Below, in pieces: positions 13,189 to 25,521 of a stretch of 64,000 nt of DNA (positions within the stretch are counted from its first letter, which is position 1; each line of letters begins with the position of its first letter). The notes beneath the pieces were generated by a model. The model did no database searches and was not told the origin of the DNA. It saw only the letters and a list, made by a program, of their open reading frames with translations. This stretch comes from Linnemannia elongata (taxonomy: Eukaryota > Mortierellomycota > Mortierellomycetes > Mortierellales > Mortierellaceae), in contig JAXBDG010000004.1 of NCBI GenBank assembly GCA_036320915.1, forward strand, positions 1,550,001-1,614,000, in the 5' to 3' direction. The position numbers were made by a program, and so were the translations under genes.

Positions 13189-13449
13189 TTCTCCCTATAA
13201 AAAGCATTTGCACTACCTCCTCTATCATCTTTTGACATTGTTGCTTGGCGCCTTTTTTACGTATTGTTGAATATTATTTTTTTTCATGTCTTTAATTATT
13301 TTGAGAATGGAACATTTTTGTTTTGACATCTTGATCAAAAGTACCCTAAATATTAGAAGAACCAGATGTTGCTATGCTTTTGGACAATATGATGTTGTTG
13401 TTGTTGCTGTGTGGGTGGGTGGGTAATCATGTTGCGGAGCAATCACATC

Positions 13450-16400
13450 CTAAGCAGTGGCCTCGGCTGCAACAGTTTGCATCGGCCGAGAATGGTCCGC
13501 CTCGCTACGATCATGGCTGCTGCTCCGACTGCTGCTACTACTACTGCTGCTTCCAGGACTACCACTACCAGCTCCACCCACAGCCGCCGAAGATCCTGAA
13601 CCCTCGACATCATCCTGCTCCGTGACCGCGCCCAGATCCGAGAACCCAGAGTGTCCAGTTCCTGTGCGATGGTTAGCGAGCATCAAGGGCGGTGGCGACG
13701 ACATGACCAGCGTTTTGCCCAACACATCTGCGCTAGAACCCTGTGAGGCAGAACCGTGATGATGAATACCGCCCGTAGACGTGGGTGGTGAGACTGCAGA
13801 ATTTGAATTGGTCCTGCTCCTGTTCCGGTGTGGGATACCGATGTTCCTCACAAAGTTCTGAATCATGTGGCCCATATGGCTCCCTGGGCTCGAAGGCGAA
13901 GACGAATGCCTTGGGTTCGTATGACTAGGCTGGGCATGCGAGGGTGAAGGTGGTTGAGACGAAGGGGCCGCAGCAAACGGGATGGGCGTGGTCGCAAAGC
14001 TGGTCACAAACATGGGGGGCGAGGGCGCCATCAGGAAGGCGGATGATGGTGACTGTTGGCTCAACGAGTTGTTGCTAGGTGAAGACGGAGCTGCTGTTGG
14101 CGTAGAGATGTCCATAGGCGAGACCGTTGCCGATGCCGAGGCCTGTGATGGCTGTTGCTGCTGCGCCGACAATGACGACGTGGAAGACGATGGTGAAGGG
14201 CCTCCAGAAGGTCGAGGTGACGACGTCGCGTCATCATCGGTAATAGGCGCTGGTGGATCGAGTTCAACCGGTCCAGGTCCAGAAATCTCTTGTTGTTCCT
14301 GTGGCAGGAAAGTATGTGCTTGTGCAGATGTTGGTGTTGGCAACGAAGTCTCTTCTACAGCCAGGCGGACCGCTTGATCGATCTCAATGACAGATGGTGA
14401 TGATGTTGATGATGTTGGTGGCGGTACGGTGGATTCGGCATCGCATATTTGTTCGATGGGTTCCTGTGTGTTGCTAGCCGGACTCTCAACTTGAGCAGGA
14501 CCTATGAGAAAGTAAAACCAAAGAGAGTGAATGAGAGAAGGTAAGTGTGAGGCCCCTGTGCTAGATCAAAAGCAATGACGACATTTTGCATTTGTTGGGC
14601 ATGACATATTTGAAAACAAAAAAAAAACGTGGTCGCGGTCGGACGTTGTCGGCAAAGAAGAGAAGTACTTACTTTGAACAGCGGCCTGCTCTTCCACGGG
14701 ATCATCGATCTCGACGGTCGCTTCGAGATCCGCAAAGGTTCGACAGAGCGGACAGAGAAATCCTGGATGGTGTGACATGAGCATGGGGCGGATACATTTG
14801 TAGTGGTAGACGTGTGAACACGGGGCGACAAAGAGAGACTGAAAGGAAGCGATGCGGAAGAGACAGATGCAGCAGTCGGTGCAGCTGGCGGCATCGGCGG
14901 TGGTTAAAGATCGGATGGTCTTTAGGGTATTCGTGCTACGAGAGGGGGATAACCGATTTAATTGTCACGTTTTGAGAGAAGAGAAGGTTATGTAAGTAAG
15001 AAAAGCGCGAGTCTGCGATCTGGGAAAGAAAATATTTTTTGAGGGGTGTCCCATGATGCGCCATTAATTGTACAATCCATGGCATAGTTTGTTGTATGCA
15101 ACTCACCTGAAGGCGTTTGCCTGCTGTTGCCATGACCGGTTCAATTCAAGTCTCATCTTGACACATCGGTATATTTCTACAGTGAAGCAATAAGAGTGAT
15201 ATAGTACATGATTAGCCATGAGGTCCTTTCGAATAGTAACAAATCAAGGGGTGAAAAAAAAAAAAAAATGGTAGATTGACTGAGTATAGTCCATGTGATG
15301 ATCCATAAGAAGAAAAAAAAGGGCGAGCATGTTGATATGTCAAGGGAAAGAAAAAGTTTGCTCGTAGTGCAAGTCCTGCCAAGTGTGGTGCGAGTGGATT
15401 AAGCAATGTTGCCTGACCCTTGTCTTCTCCTGTCCTTGCCTTTGTCCTTGTTTGTCCGCCTCTGTCTGTCCCTCTGTCTGTCCCTCCATGTGTGTTTTGA
15501 GTATGTGTTGTTGTTGTTTGTCCTGAATGACTCGATTTCGATTCTGCTGTGTGACAGTCCAGGAAGACGAGGGTCTTGTGACTGAATAGAATGCTTGTTG
15601 ACTCTTGTCCACTCTTCTCGATGTTTGTGTATTGTCTGTCTCTCTCTCTCTCTCTATCGCTCTTGCGGTAGTTATTCCTGCAAGCATAAAAGAACACGAA
15701 AAAAGAAAAAACGGCCAAAGCGTGCACGCCATGCACATCCGACAGACTGCATACCTTGAGTGCCTCCTTGGTAGTCCACTCCGAGTTGGATAACATCACC
15801 ATCCTTAAGCAGCGTTGGCTTTGATTCGACTCCTGGGGGTGACAGTCTGGCGTGGTTGAGGAAAGTGCCCGATGATGACTTTGTATCGCGGATAAAGAAC
15901 TATGGTAAGTTGGGAAGAAAGAAAAAGAAAAAAAAGATTGAGTTTTGGCTGTCCTTCTTTTCTTCCCGTCTGATTGTCTGTCTCCATCGTGGTGTTGAAT
16001 TTGGCTGCTTTGGTCTGGTCTAGTCCCCCCTCTCTGTCAACCTCTTTCTTTTCTTCAGTTCACTTGGTTTCACCACACAACCGCAACTTTTTTTTTGTTC
16101 TTGTTGTGCTCTCTAGCCCAATGCTCAAAAAGAGATAGACAATCGTTTTTCCTATCTTCTGATTCGTGCAATGGTTCCCAAATGAGTGTCAGCCCTGCCA
16201 CTTGATTGTTTATATCCTTCTTCGTCTTCTACACCTCCTTCTTTGTACACACTCCGGAGGAGTTCTGTCTTGTTGTGTTGGGCTAGTTTTCTGACCCTGC
16301 TGACCCTCCTTTTCAGAAAGAAAATAAAGTGTGCAAGGCAAGGGGGGGAGGGAAAGGAGATAAAAAAGAAAAAAAATACAATCAAGGCACAAATTAAGCT

Positions 16401-18250
16401 TTGGCAGACACAAGGTCCAAGGACGATGACATGCATTCACTATCATATCATTGCGTAACTAGACCATCTGGATCGTCCAAACGGACCTTTTTTTTTTGTT
16501 GCTGTTTTTGCTCCAACAGGCACACCGTCCAGGTCTCCAATATTGCCGTCCTTTTTTTCTATTTTTCGAACACGCCGCACATGAGTCTCGGGAATCAGGG
16601 AGGGGAGGAGGGGGTGTAAGAAAGGGAGAAGGAGGAGGCGAGCATGATGTAAAAGAAAGAAGGAGAGATGAAAGAGAGAAGGCGAAAAGAAGTAATAAAA
16701 AAAACAAATGAAATGGGAGAGTGAAGGATCCGCCCATCTCGCCCAGATATCATCAGCATCCATTGCGACCACTAAATGGCCATGTGTGGATGGATTTATG
16801 ATATTAATAACAAAATGTAATAGCAAATATAAAAAAAAAACAAAACGCTCGTACATCCCATCATTATCCCTCTTTCCCCTTGAACAGAAAAAATAGGAAT
16901 GGACCATGGTGCTGAATGCTGCAATGCAGTATCCTTGGTCCTTAATATGGGCCATCCGATTTCGATGCCACGGGTTGGCTAGTACCCTTTTTTTTGATGT
17001 CTTGTCCCTTTCGCTGTTTAGCTTTTTTTTTTTTGTTGTTGTTGTTGTTGTTGTCTTTTGTTTGCTGTCTGCATGGTTACAGTTGAACAAAAACCAAAAC
17101 AAAAAAGGTTGTTTTACTTCTTAGAGTTCTTGTCGATGATGATGTCCTTGTCCTTTGTCCTTGTGTGTGTCTATCTGTTGGGTGGGTTCATGCGTGTTGT
17201 AGTGTTGTATGTCAACCGATGTATGTCTGAGTTGTCATGTCCCTGTGGCAGTTTCTCTTTCCCTCTTTGTCACTGTTGCTCCGTCTCTTTCCACTGGTTT
17301 TTTTTTTTTGGTTTCTCTTGTTCTCTTTTCTCTCTCTCCGTGGACATCCGCCCCTTTGGTGTAGAGTAACATGCAAAGTTGCGTTGATTTGTTTTAGAAA
17401 ACCAAACGAAAAACAAGTGTTGAAGGTCGCGAGCAAAATAAAACAAGGTAAGCAAAGTGTGAACCTGTTGTGTTTCTGTCCCTGGTCTTGGGATCAATAG
17501 ACCAAAAGAAAGAGACAGACATAGTGAGAAGTGAGCGATAAAAAAGATACATGCATGCATGCAATGCAGGAATAGGAATGGTATGGGCTTTTTCTCTTTC
17601 TTCTCTCATTTCCTATTGAATAATAAGGCTATTCATTAACCAACCTCACTCCCTTTCAGTCAGTCCGAGGGTGGCCCATGAGAAACCCCAACCTGGAACC
17701 CTTTTGGTAACCCCTTTCCTTCTTCCTGAATCCACTCACGGTGACCCCTCCTCCTCCTCACGCGGTTACTTTGTTTTACAACACGAAACACAGTGCATCC
17801 TTTTTCCGAACGAACGAACGAACATACAAATAAAAAGCAAAAAAAAAAAAAAAAAAAAAAAATCCCTAGAAACAAAGACTCCCAATGCAGAAAACCAAGG
17901 AATGAGAAAAGAGGAATGAGATGAAGTACCTTGCCGTGCTCGGTAAAGATCTCGGCATGACCACGCGAGACGACTTTGGACTTGAAGGTAACTCGGTTGG
18001 GCAGGGCCTGTTTGTCGGTGAAGCGACCAATCTTGAGGACAAAGCCCTCGGGGACGTCCTTGTCGACGACGTCAAAGTGAAGCGATCTAGGCGCGTCTAG
18101 GTGGGGGACAATGCGGATATGAGGGGCAGGGGTTGAACTGGTGGCGTTTGAGGTTGAAGGGGCAGCTGATGTTGTCATTGTTGAAGTAGGGGCGACGGGG
18201 GAGGTAGGGGAGGCAGGCTGGGCAGCGGAGCTACTGGTGTGGGAGCTCAT
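13450..18250 (-). CDS. DMA1: FHA-RING E3 ubiquitin ligase, Dma1/Chfr-like
   Basis: The gene is spread over five exons: 18250-17930, 15899-15755, 15176-15107, 14935-14673 and 14501-13450, giving 616 residues. After a Ser/Ala/Thr-rich start of about 40 residues comes an FHA domain with LKIGRF, SRGHAEIF, KSSSGTFLNHARLSPPG and LKDGDVIQLGVDYQGGTQ. The Dma-family connector IYRCVKMRLELNRSWQQQANAF follows. A RING-H2 domain near residues 190-245 has CCIC, CSHVYHYKC and CPLC. In yeasts Dma proteins ubiquitinate regulators of septation and spindle checkpoints, so a nuclear/cytosolic mitotic role is expected. The last 300 residues are a Ser/Pro/Thr-rich low-complexity tail, longer than in fission yeast Dma1. 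The first intron is 2,030 bp, far longer than others here. Splice phases and family continuity make the model strong. Confidence 0.9.
15900..17929 (-). other. Unusually long first intron of the Dma1-like gene
   Basis: This 2,030-bp intron separates the two halves of the FHA domain. Its donor is GTACTTCAT and its acceptor ends CATAG. It is full of low-complexity sequence: A/T-rich runs, a GTT trinucleotide run near 17037-17055, a CGAA repeat near 17808 and a 24-A tract at 17839-17862. All its open frames are short and show no domain. No transposon ends were seen. Confidence 0.75.
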
Positions 18251-18585
18251 GCTGTGGGAGAGGGGTAGAGTGAAGGGAACGAGGAAAGGCACTTTTGCTA
18301 CCGTTGGAGAGAGAGAGTGTGTGCGTATAAGAAAGAGAGTGTGCTCGATTCGAGTGCAAGTGAGAGAGAAAGAGAGCGAGAGTGTGTGTGTGTATCGAGG
18401 TGTGAAGAGGAGAGGTATATGGAGTGGTGGTGGTGGTGGTGGTAGTAGTAAGGGATAAGATAAGTATGAAGAAGTAAGAGAGAGAGAGAGAGAGAGAGAG
18501 AAGAGAGGAAGAGAGAGAAAAGGAAGAGAGAGAGGAGTAAGAGAGTAAAGAAGAGGAGGAAGGATAAAGAGTACGAGAGTAAGTG

Positions 18586-18635
<50 letters not shown>

Positions 18636-20033
18636 CGAGGGAAAGTGACACCAACCAAAAGGAGTTTAAAAAGGAGAGCGATAGTCAGATAGTTAAGAGT
18701 GGAGAAAGAAGGACAGAAAACAAAAGAGGAAGCGGTCTGTTCACACCCTTCTTTCCTTTCACCCATCTTTTTTTTTGTTGTTTCGTTGTTCTTCGTTCAT
18801 TGTCCATTGTTAGGGTGAGTGCAAAAGTATTGACCTGCAGCTTGACTGGTGGATGTACTCTGATTCGCTCTTTTCTTCTTCTTCTTCCTTTCCCTCCTCA
18901 TTCGTACATGCAAAAAAAACAAAAAATATATATGACCGACCCCCTACTGTAGGCCAAACAAACAAACAGGGTGTCACGGATCCCTTCGGGTCCTGCAAGC
19001 AAATCAGGGACCACATACAAATATACCTGCCCCCAAGTACCACCAATTCACCACTACCATTACACATACACTTCAAAACGGACATCCACTAGCCAATGCA
19101 AAAGGGAAATAACTCAAGAAAGATACAAAGGTCATCCTCCTCTTCGTCAATGTCTATGTATCCTCTGGTATGCAAAATACGAACGAGGAGGTTGATGACG
19201 GTATTGTGCTTGGGCAAAGTTAACCTATTACTGCTCTTTTCTCCTACTCCTCCGTCTCCTCCTCTTCCTCCTGTCACTCTTCCTTCGCTCTCTACAAGAA
19301 TTCCATCTCTTTCACACTTTAGTGTTTTCAGCAACACCACCACTATATTCCCTATTCCATCCAAACACCTGCATGCAAAACACCCCAGAAAGAGTGAGCT
19401 CTCGAAGATAATCCTCGACTTGGCCTTGACACCTTGCTGACTAGCTTGCCCTTTTCTTCTTCTTCCTCCCCATGTGGTCATCCGCATATTGACCATAGTA
19501 AACGACGGAAAAAAAAAGGTTAACAGAAAACTGCCATTCTACTGACAAGAGATGAGAAGAGACGAGGGAAAAGAGGAAGGGAAAATAACGAGGGAGAGAG
19601 AGAAGAGAATAACAACAGTAGCAAGCTGTTACTCTTACACTCTTGTGCGTGCGCCTTGTCTATTGTTTTCTTTCTTCTTACTTTTTTTCCTCTCGTGGTG
19701 GTTGCTTGCTGAATTCTGAGGGTGGGAAAACGGAGTGGGTTATTGTGAGAGAGCATGGCCAAGCGTGCATTGATGAATGGTATGAGAAGAGAAGAGAGAG
19801 GAGGAGTTTACACATTGAACAGGACGACATACTGCAGCTTTGGTTAATCCAACTGCATGCCTTGGTGGGAACATTCGATCCGATGCATGAGAAGAAAAAA
19901 ATCAGCGAGGCAGGATAGCAAGAAACACAAGTACAACCCCACTGTTCATTTTTTCTTCTATTATTCTTTTATTCTCTTCTCGATTCCTTCAACAACAACA
20001 GGAAAACTAGCAACCATACAATCACTTTCTCTC
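18251..20033. other. Spacer and leader between the Dma1-like and Cyk3-like genes
   Basis: The part next to the Dma1-like start (18251-18770) is strongly pyrimidine-rich on the sense strand. It contains a GA dinucleotide run near 18478-18502 and a 49-A tract. The rest is mixed sequence with the 3' end of the Cyk3-like gene on the right. A short minus-strand frame around 19440-19500 ends in a lysine-rich string, but I could not link it to any exon. Confidence 0.5.
18586..18634 (+). repeat. Homopolymer A tract (49)
   Basis: There are 49 consecutive A on the plus strand, which is poly-T in the leader of the Dma1-like gene about 340 bp before its ATG. The exact length may be affected by sequencing slippage. 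Confidence 0.9.
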
Positions 20034-23000
20034 TCAGATGCATCGCCAAGTAGCAATGACAACACCACCAGCACCTTCGCGCCCGACACGACTCTTACCC
20101 CCATCATCCATCCTCACACACTCCCAGATCCCGCGCTCCTTCACGTCCACCTCCGCTTCATGGCACTGTCTCACGGGGTCATATACCAGCTTGTAGATCC
20201 GGTTCGTCTGTGTCCTCAGTACTAGTCTCTCCGGGCGCGGGATCGCCACCCCTCCTCCTTTGTTTGAGGAAGTAGAAGGGGTGCCGTTAACGCTCATGGA
20301 GGACGTGGACGCCATCGAAGTGGAAGAACTCATCTGATGTTGGCTATGGTACTGCTGGTGCTGGTGTAGGCGAGAGTGGTGCTGGCCACCGGTGAGGCGG
20401 AGTGCTCCCATGCTGGCTGTCGTTGCTAATGGATGCATGGAAGGTGGACTGGTCATGGAAGTGACACTTTGACTTGTGCTTGTCGCCGTCAAGGGTCCTC
20501 CTGCTCCAGCTGAAGGATTGAACACACCCCTTGATGACTGCTGGGCATTAGGCTGAGGTCTATAGACGGGTGGTATCGATGCCGACCCCGTCGACCCTGC
20601 AGTCCCAATATTACTGTTCGCCTTCGCATGTCGAGGCGAGGTAGTGCCAGGAGCAGAACCACCCACAGTCCCGCCCATGTTAGAAGAAGAGGTTGCAGCA
20701 ATGACTGCCATGGCCATAGCAGCATCGTTCTCGGCGATCGCGACTGTGTTGGCAGAGATTGCTGCAGCTTGACCTTGGGCTGCTAGGGAGAGGACACAGA
20801 ACTTGTAGGTGTGTGGGTAGTACAGCAGCTCGGTCTGTGGGGACTTGATGTAGAACTCGTAAGGTGAGAAATGAGGGAGGACAAAGTTGAAGGGCGTCCT
20901 AGGCATTGTTCCCCTATGACGGACCGGAAGCGATAACGCCAGCGAGTATGGTGTTGCATCCGCAGGTGCCTAAAAATTTAAAAAGAAAAGAATAAACGTT
21001 AGCATATGTAAGCACGCAACTGAGAACCGAGGTCGACGTCCAGAATACAAAAAAAAAGAAAAACTTACGGTCTCCACTTTGCGGCCGGCGTAAATGTGGA
21101 TAATCCCCTTACGGATCCCTCCAGCACCAACTACAGTCTCACTAGGAAGAACAGCCTTGATTTTGGCAATTCGGATACCAGTACAATGGTGAGGCAAGAA
21201 CATTCGGTGGTGTGTGGGATAATGCTGACCTGTGGCCATCGCAGCTACGCCAGTCGAACCACTGAACGATGAGGATGCAGTACTACCCTGGACCTGCTGT
21301 TGCTGTTGCTGTGCTTGACCGGTCATTGCCACGACTTGAGCCTGATACGGATTCCAGATCATTATCTGTGCCAAGGCACGTCGTTTGATCACCTTACCCT
21401 CGGCAGTCATCGCCTCCACCTCGGCGCGCAACTCGATCCCCTCGCCACACCCTCGGCCCAGACACTCGCCACCAAATAGACCAGACATCGATCCTGCAGA
21501 CATTCCATTCTGTCCGCCAACAGCATTATGACCTCCTCCAGTGGTAGAAGCAGCTCCAACAGACCCGGGATTCGATCCACCACCATCAATCCGGATAACA
21601 ACCTCAATCGACTCATCATCCTTAACGTCCAAACGCGTTCGCCTCTTGAACTCTGGCAGACTCAGCCCGAAATCAAAAAACGCCGGCCGGACAAACGGTA
21701 AACGCAAAAATATCTGTGGCGGGATCGACGGGGCAATATACTGGTACGTCAAGAACATAGGGAAATGCGACAGGACCAGATCCATAGGCGACGTGAGGAA
21801 ATAAAACGACGTCGCATTCTGAGGCCGGTTCGGGTAATGTGCTGGGTGGAAGGGCGAGGCTAGACAACAGTCGATGAAGCGGTAGGTCCCATTGATCCTA
21901 ACTACATTCCAGGCATGGTTGGCGGGAGGTACTTCTTTCGAAAAGACATCCATCGGCCCCTTGATATAGCCTTTTACGACCCCAACGTCCTCAATGCCAG
22001 CAGCGAGAGCCATCTCAGCAAACAGGTTCGCAAACCCTTCGCCCGTCTTGCTTGTTCGACTGGTAAGAACCTCCTGAGCCAGCTCTGGTGAGTCTTCCTG
22101 CAGAAGCCCTCTCGAGTGATCATCAGATCCCGGTATCCACGCCGCCGACGCTGCTGAAGGAGAAGGCGATCCCACACCGCCATTACTGCCCGTTCGGAGA
22201 GTTTGCGACTCTCCCGCTGCATTGCCGTTTGATTGTGCAGTCGACAGGGGATCGCCACTAGGACCCAGCTTATATCGCCCACCAGAGACATCGCGAGTCG
22301 GTCCACCCTCCAACCGAATATTCTCGCTCACCCAGATAAACAACACCCGGAGCTTGGACAGGGGCGCCTTGGCGTATGGTCGTGTAAGGTACTTTTGGGA
22401 CAGAAGCTGAGGCGTCATGTGAGGACCACGCTGGTTGACGTTCCTGGCAACCTTATCGACCTGGGTAAACGCTGCCGGTCCAACATCGAGCAGAGAATTG
22501 ACGGTGGTTGCGCCGGGTGCCGGCAAGGTGTCTCTCATAACGTGGCATCGCTTCAGAACCTCAAACGGATCCTGATCTAGCGGATCCTCCAGGCAGTCTT
22601 CTGGCGCAAAAAAGGGTCGCTCTTTGCCAATGTCGGGCGAGGGCACGCGTTTTAAACTCTTCTGCATCTCGACCCATGCAAAGTGCTCTCGCTTGTGTCT
22701 GTCAGCATCCTTCTCGGCAACCTTGCGGGGGTTGATGATCTGCTTGAAGGCTCGGATCAGAGTCGTTTTGGGTTTCTTAGCGGTATATGTTCCCAGTCCT
22801 TCTTGAGGGTCACTCGTATCCTCTACAGAAGAGCTGTTATCACCGCCAGCGTTGGTCTGCGTCTCACCTCCGGACATGTGAGGAGGCACCGGTGGAAGAG
22901 CAATAGGCGCCAGAAAGGACGGAGAGGTAGTCGAACCAGCCAGAGTAGTCCTCGCATCAATCGAGAACTTGCGCGTCGTGAACGTTGAAGCAGTCATGGG

Positions 23001-25521
23001 TGCGCTAGGAGGCATCCGAGCCGTCTCACTCTTCCTCCTCTGCTCCCTATGACCAACAACAAAACCCATTGCAGAGATACCGGACATGGAGGTGCCAGCA
23101 CTCGTCGGAGTTCCTGTCCCCCCCGTACCAGGAGTGGAAGGCGAGTCGGGGACACGATGGGGGTATGTTGCAGACGTGGCGCTGGTAGGCGTCGAACTCT
23201 CGGTGGGCGACGCGGTCATGGGGCCATAACACGCCTGAGCAGACTGGGGCCGAGCGCCTCTGACCGGAGGGATGGTAATACTAGGACCGGCTACCTGTGG
23301 GCCAAGTGGAAGACGATTCATAGGAGCCGACTTTGCCTGAGGGGGGATCGGAAGAGGATTGTAGGATGACTGTTGCTGGTGTTGTTGGTCGTAAGGATTG
23401 AAGGCTGCACTTCCCTCTGGTCGTAAGTTGACTTGGCTACGACTACGTCCACGTATCGATCCATGAGCCGCTTGTGAACGTGGTGGATCGAGTGCACTCT
23501 GAGATCGATTATGCTTGGCCAAGTTCTCGAGCGAGAGGTCAGAATGAGGTACTGAATGGTGTCCTACGCTGTACTGAGGCTGATCACCTACACAGCTGGC
23601 GATACTATGCCGGTTTGAACGAGGCTGTTGGTATGGGGTTTCTTCAGTGTTGTTGTAGCCATGGGCGGGTTGTGGATCAGGAGGAACACCGGCACAAGGG
23701 TTGTAAAGTCCTGCAGCAAGCATTTGTTGGTTATAATACTCTGTCGACGACCTTGGCATCATCCCGGACTGGGACTGTCGTGGATCTTGGGCATTATTAT
23801 GTTCCTGTTTAAGCGAGGCGTTTTCATCGCCATACCCGCCTACACTGATCTCGGATGTGTTTCCTCTAGGCAGGTGGTAAGCGCTCTGAGTCCGCGAAGA
23901 AGATGATCGCATCATGTTGCTGGTATCTTGGAGGTACATCTTGCCAGGAGGTGGCACGTTCGCACTATTGGCTCGGGTTGGTCCTGAGTTACTGCTTTGA
24001 TGAGAATTCTGGGACGGCCGTTGCGGATGTGCAGGGTCCCCCGTGAGGTTGGGCATAGAGGACCGGTTGTTGAGATATCGACCGCCAACGACCTGTGATG
24101 TAACCATCGTAGTCGGACTTGTTGGGCTGAGGAGGGCCTGGTTGTACCTCTTGTCAGCGTCGTGAACAGATTTGTCCTTTGTAGGCGAGTCCCTGGCAGG
24201 ACTTGGGAAAGAGCCAGGGAGGGTCGAGATCTGTTTGGGAGTATCTCTGTTTCCTTGTGCTTCATCCGTCGCTGAAAACGAATTGGGCGATACGGGCGAG
24301 AGGATACCAGTGATGTGAGAGGCGATATGACCGAGGTGGGATTGAGGCGACTTTTGACTACTCTGTGATTGCCTCCTTTTCATAGTCTGCTGTTGCTGTT
24401 GTTGTAGTTGCTGTGGCTCCGAGCGAGGAGATGAGCTTACAGGTTCTTCAAACTGGTTCATGTCGCCAATGATCGCCTGTGGATTCTTTCGAGATGCAGC
24501 TATGTTGTCATTAACTAGGTTGTGGTTGTTTGCAACCCCAACAGTGACATAAAATGAAGAGGTGAAAGTTTGGTTTTAACATGGTAATGCCAAAAGATCA
24601 CACGATTCAATTAGCCGCTATACAATAATAAAAAGAGTGTGGTAATGGAAAAATACCTATGGAGAGAGAGACATTTGACACATCACTGGTATCAGGGAAT
24701 GGCAAGCTGGTCGTGCTGGAGGAGGCTGCTGCGGCTGTAGGGGTTGCTGACAGGGTGTTGTTAACCGGTTTGCGTTTTGTGAATTTGGAACTGTCGACAG
24801 AGCTCTGCCTCGAGTGTGGACGTTGGAATCCCTGGGGGCGGGTTGGCGAAAGTGGCCTTTCCTGTGAATCCTCGCCGGCACTTCTACAATTGCGAGCGGA
24901 ACAGAAAGGAAAATAAAAGTTGTGGTTGGTGAGTGTTTAGCAAAGTCGTGAAGGAAATAAATCAAATAACTACGCCCAGTGACGACAAGAAGAAAAAAAA
25001 GAGAACACATACATGATCTCGACAAAGTTGGATGGGAAACTGCCAAATGTGTTTTCAGGTAACAATGAGCCCTTCCACCAGCCGCCCTCTATTAGAAGAG
25101 AAGGGTGCACACAACAAAAGAAATGAAAACATGTCAGTTTGGACAAAGGGGGCTGCTAGGTCTTTGATTGTCGATTTGTTTGTTTGTGCTTTCTTTCGTG
25201 CGTTGTTTTCGTAGAGTTCGCTTTGTGTTACCATTGTCATGGACCTTGATGATATCACCTAAAAGAGAAGCCCAGGGGTATGAAAAAAGAATGATTGAAT
25301 GAGTGAATGTACTTTCTTCATTGCAACATGACGAGTTGTGAGAGACGAGGGAGAACGAATGTCACCTTCAAAGTGTATACTGCCATAGAATGATAAATGC
25401 TCAGTGCTCAATGCAACACATCATATTTACCTTTTTGCAGGGTGAGGTCTCCCTCCTCCTTCGCAAGGAATGCATAGACAACCTTGACAGTACAGACGAC
25501 TGGTAGGCTGCTGTGATCCAT
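20034..25521 (-). CDS. CYK3: Cytokinesis protein Cyk3-like (SH3 plus transglutaminase-like fold)
   Basis: Six exons (25521-25431, 25258-25232, 25088-25013, 24883-24657, 24499-21069, 20969-20034) encode 1,595 residues. The second exon is only 27 nt. Residues 8-65 are an SH3 domain (VVYAFLAKEEGDL, GGWWKGSLL, GSFPSNFVEI). A very long Ser/Pro/Gln/Asn-rich middle follows. A transglutaminase-like domain lies at about 840-1070, with LRVLFIWVSENIRLEGG, NHAWNVVRINGTYRFIDCC and YFLTSPMDLVLSHFP. The His (HAWN) and Asp (FIDCC) are present, but the Cys position reads TSKTGEGFANL, so the fold should be catalytically dead, as known for Cyk3. The C-terminal part has PFNFVLPHFSPYEFYIKSP and another disordered region. 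Cyk3 acts at the bud neck or septum to promote primary septum synthesis during cytokinesis. Confidence 0.92.

Noticed and set aside
19440..19500. Lysine-rich minus-strand string that could be a C-terminal exon
   Set aside because: No upstream exon in phase could be found between it and the Cyk3-like stop codon.
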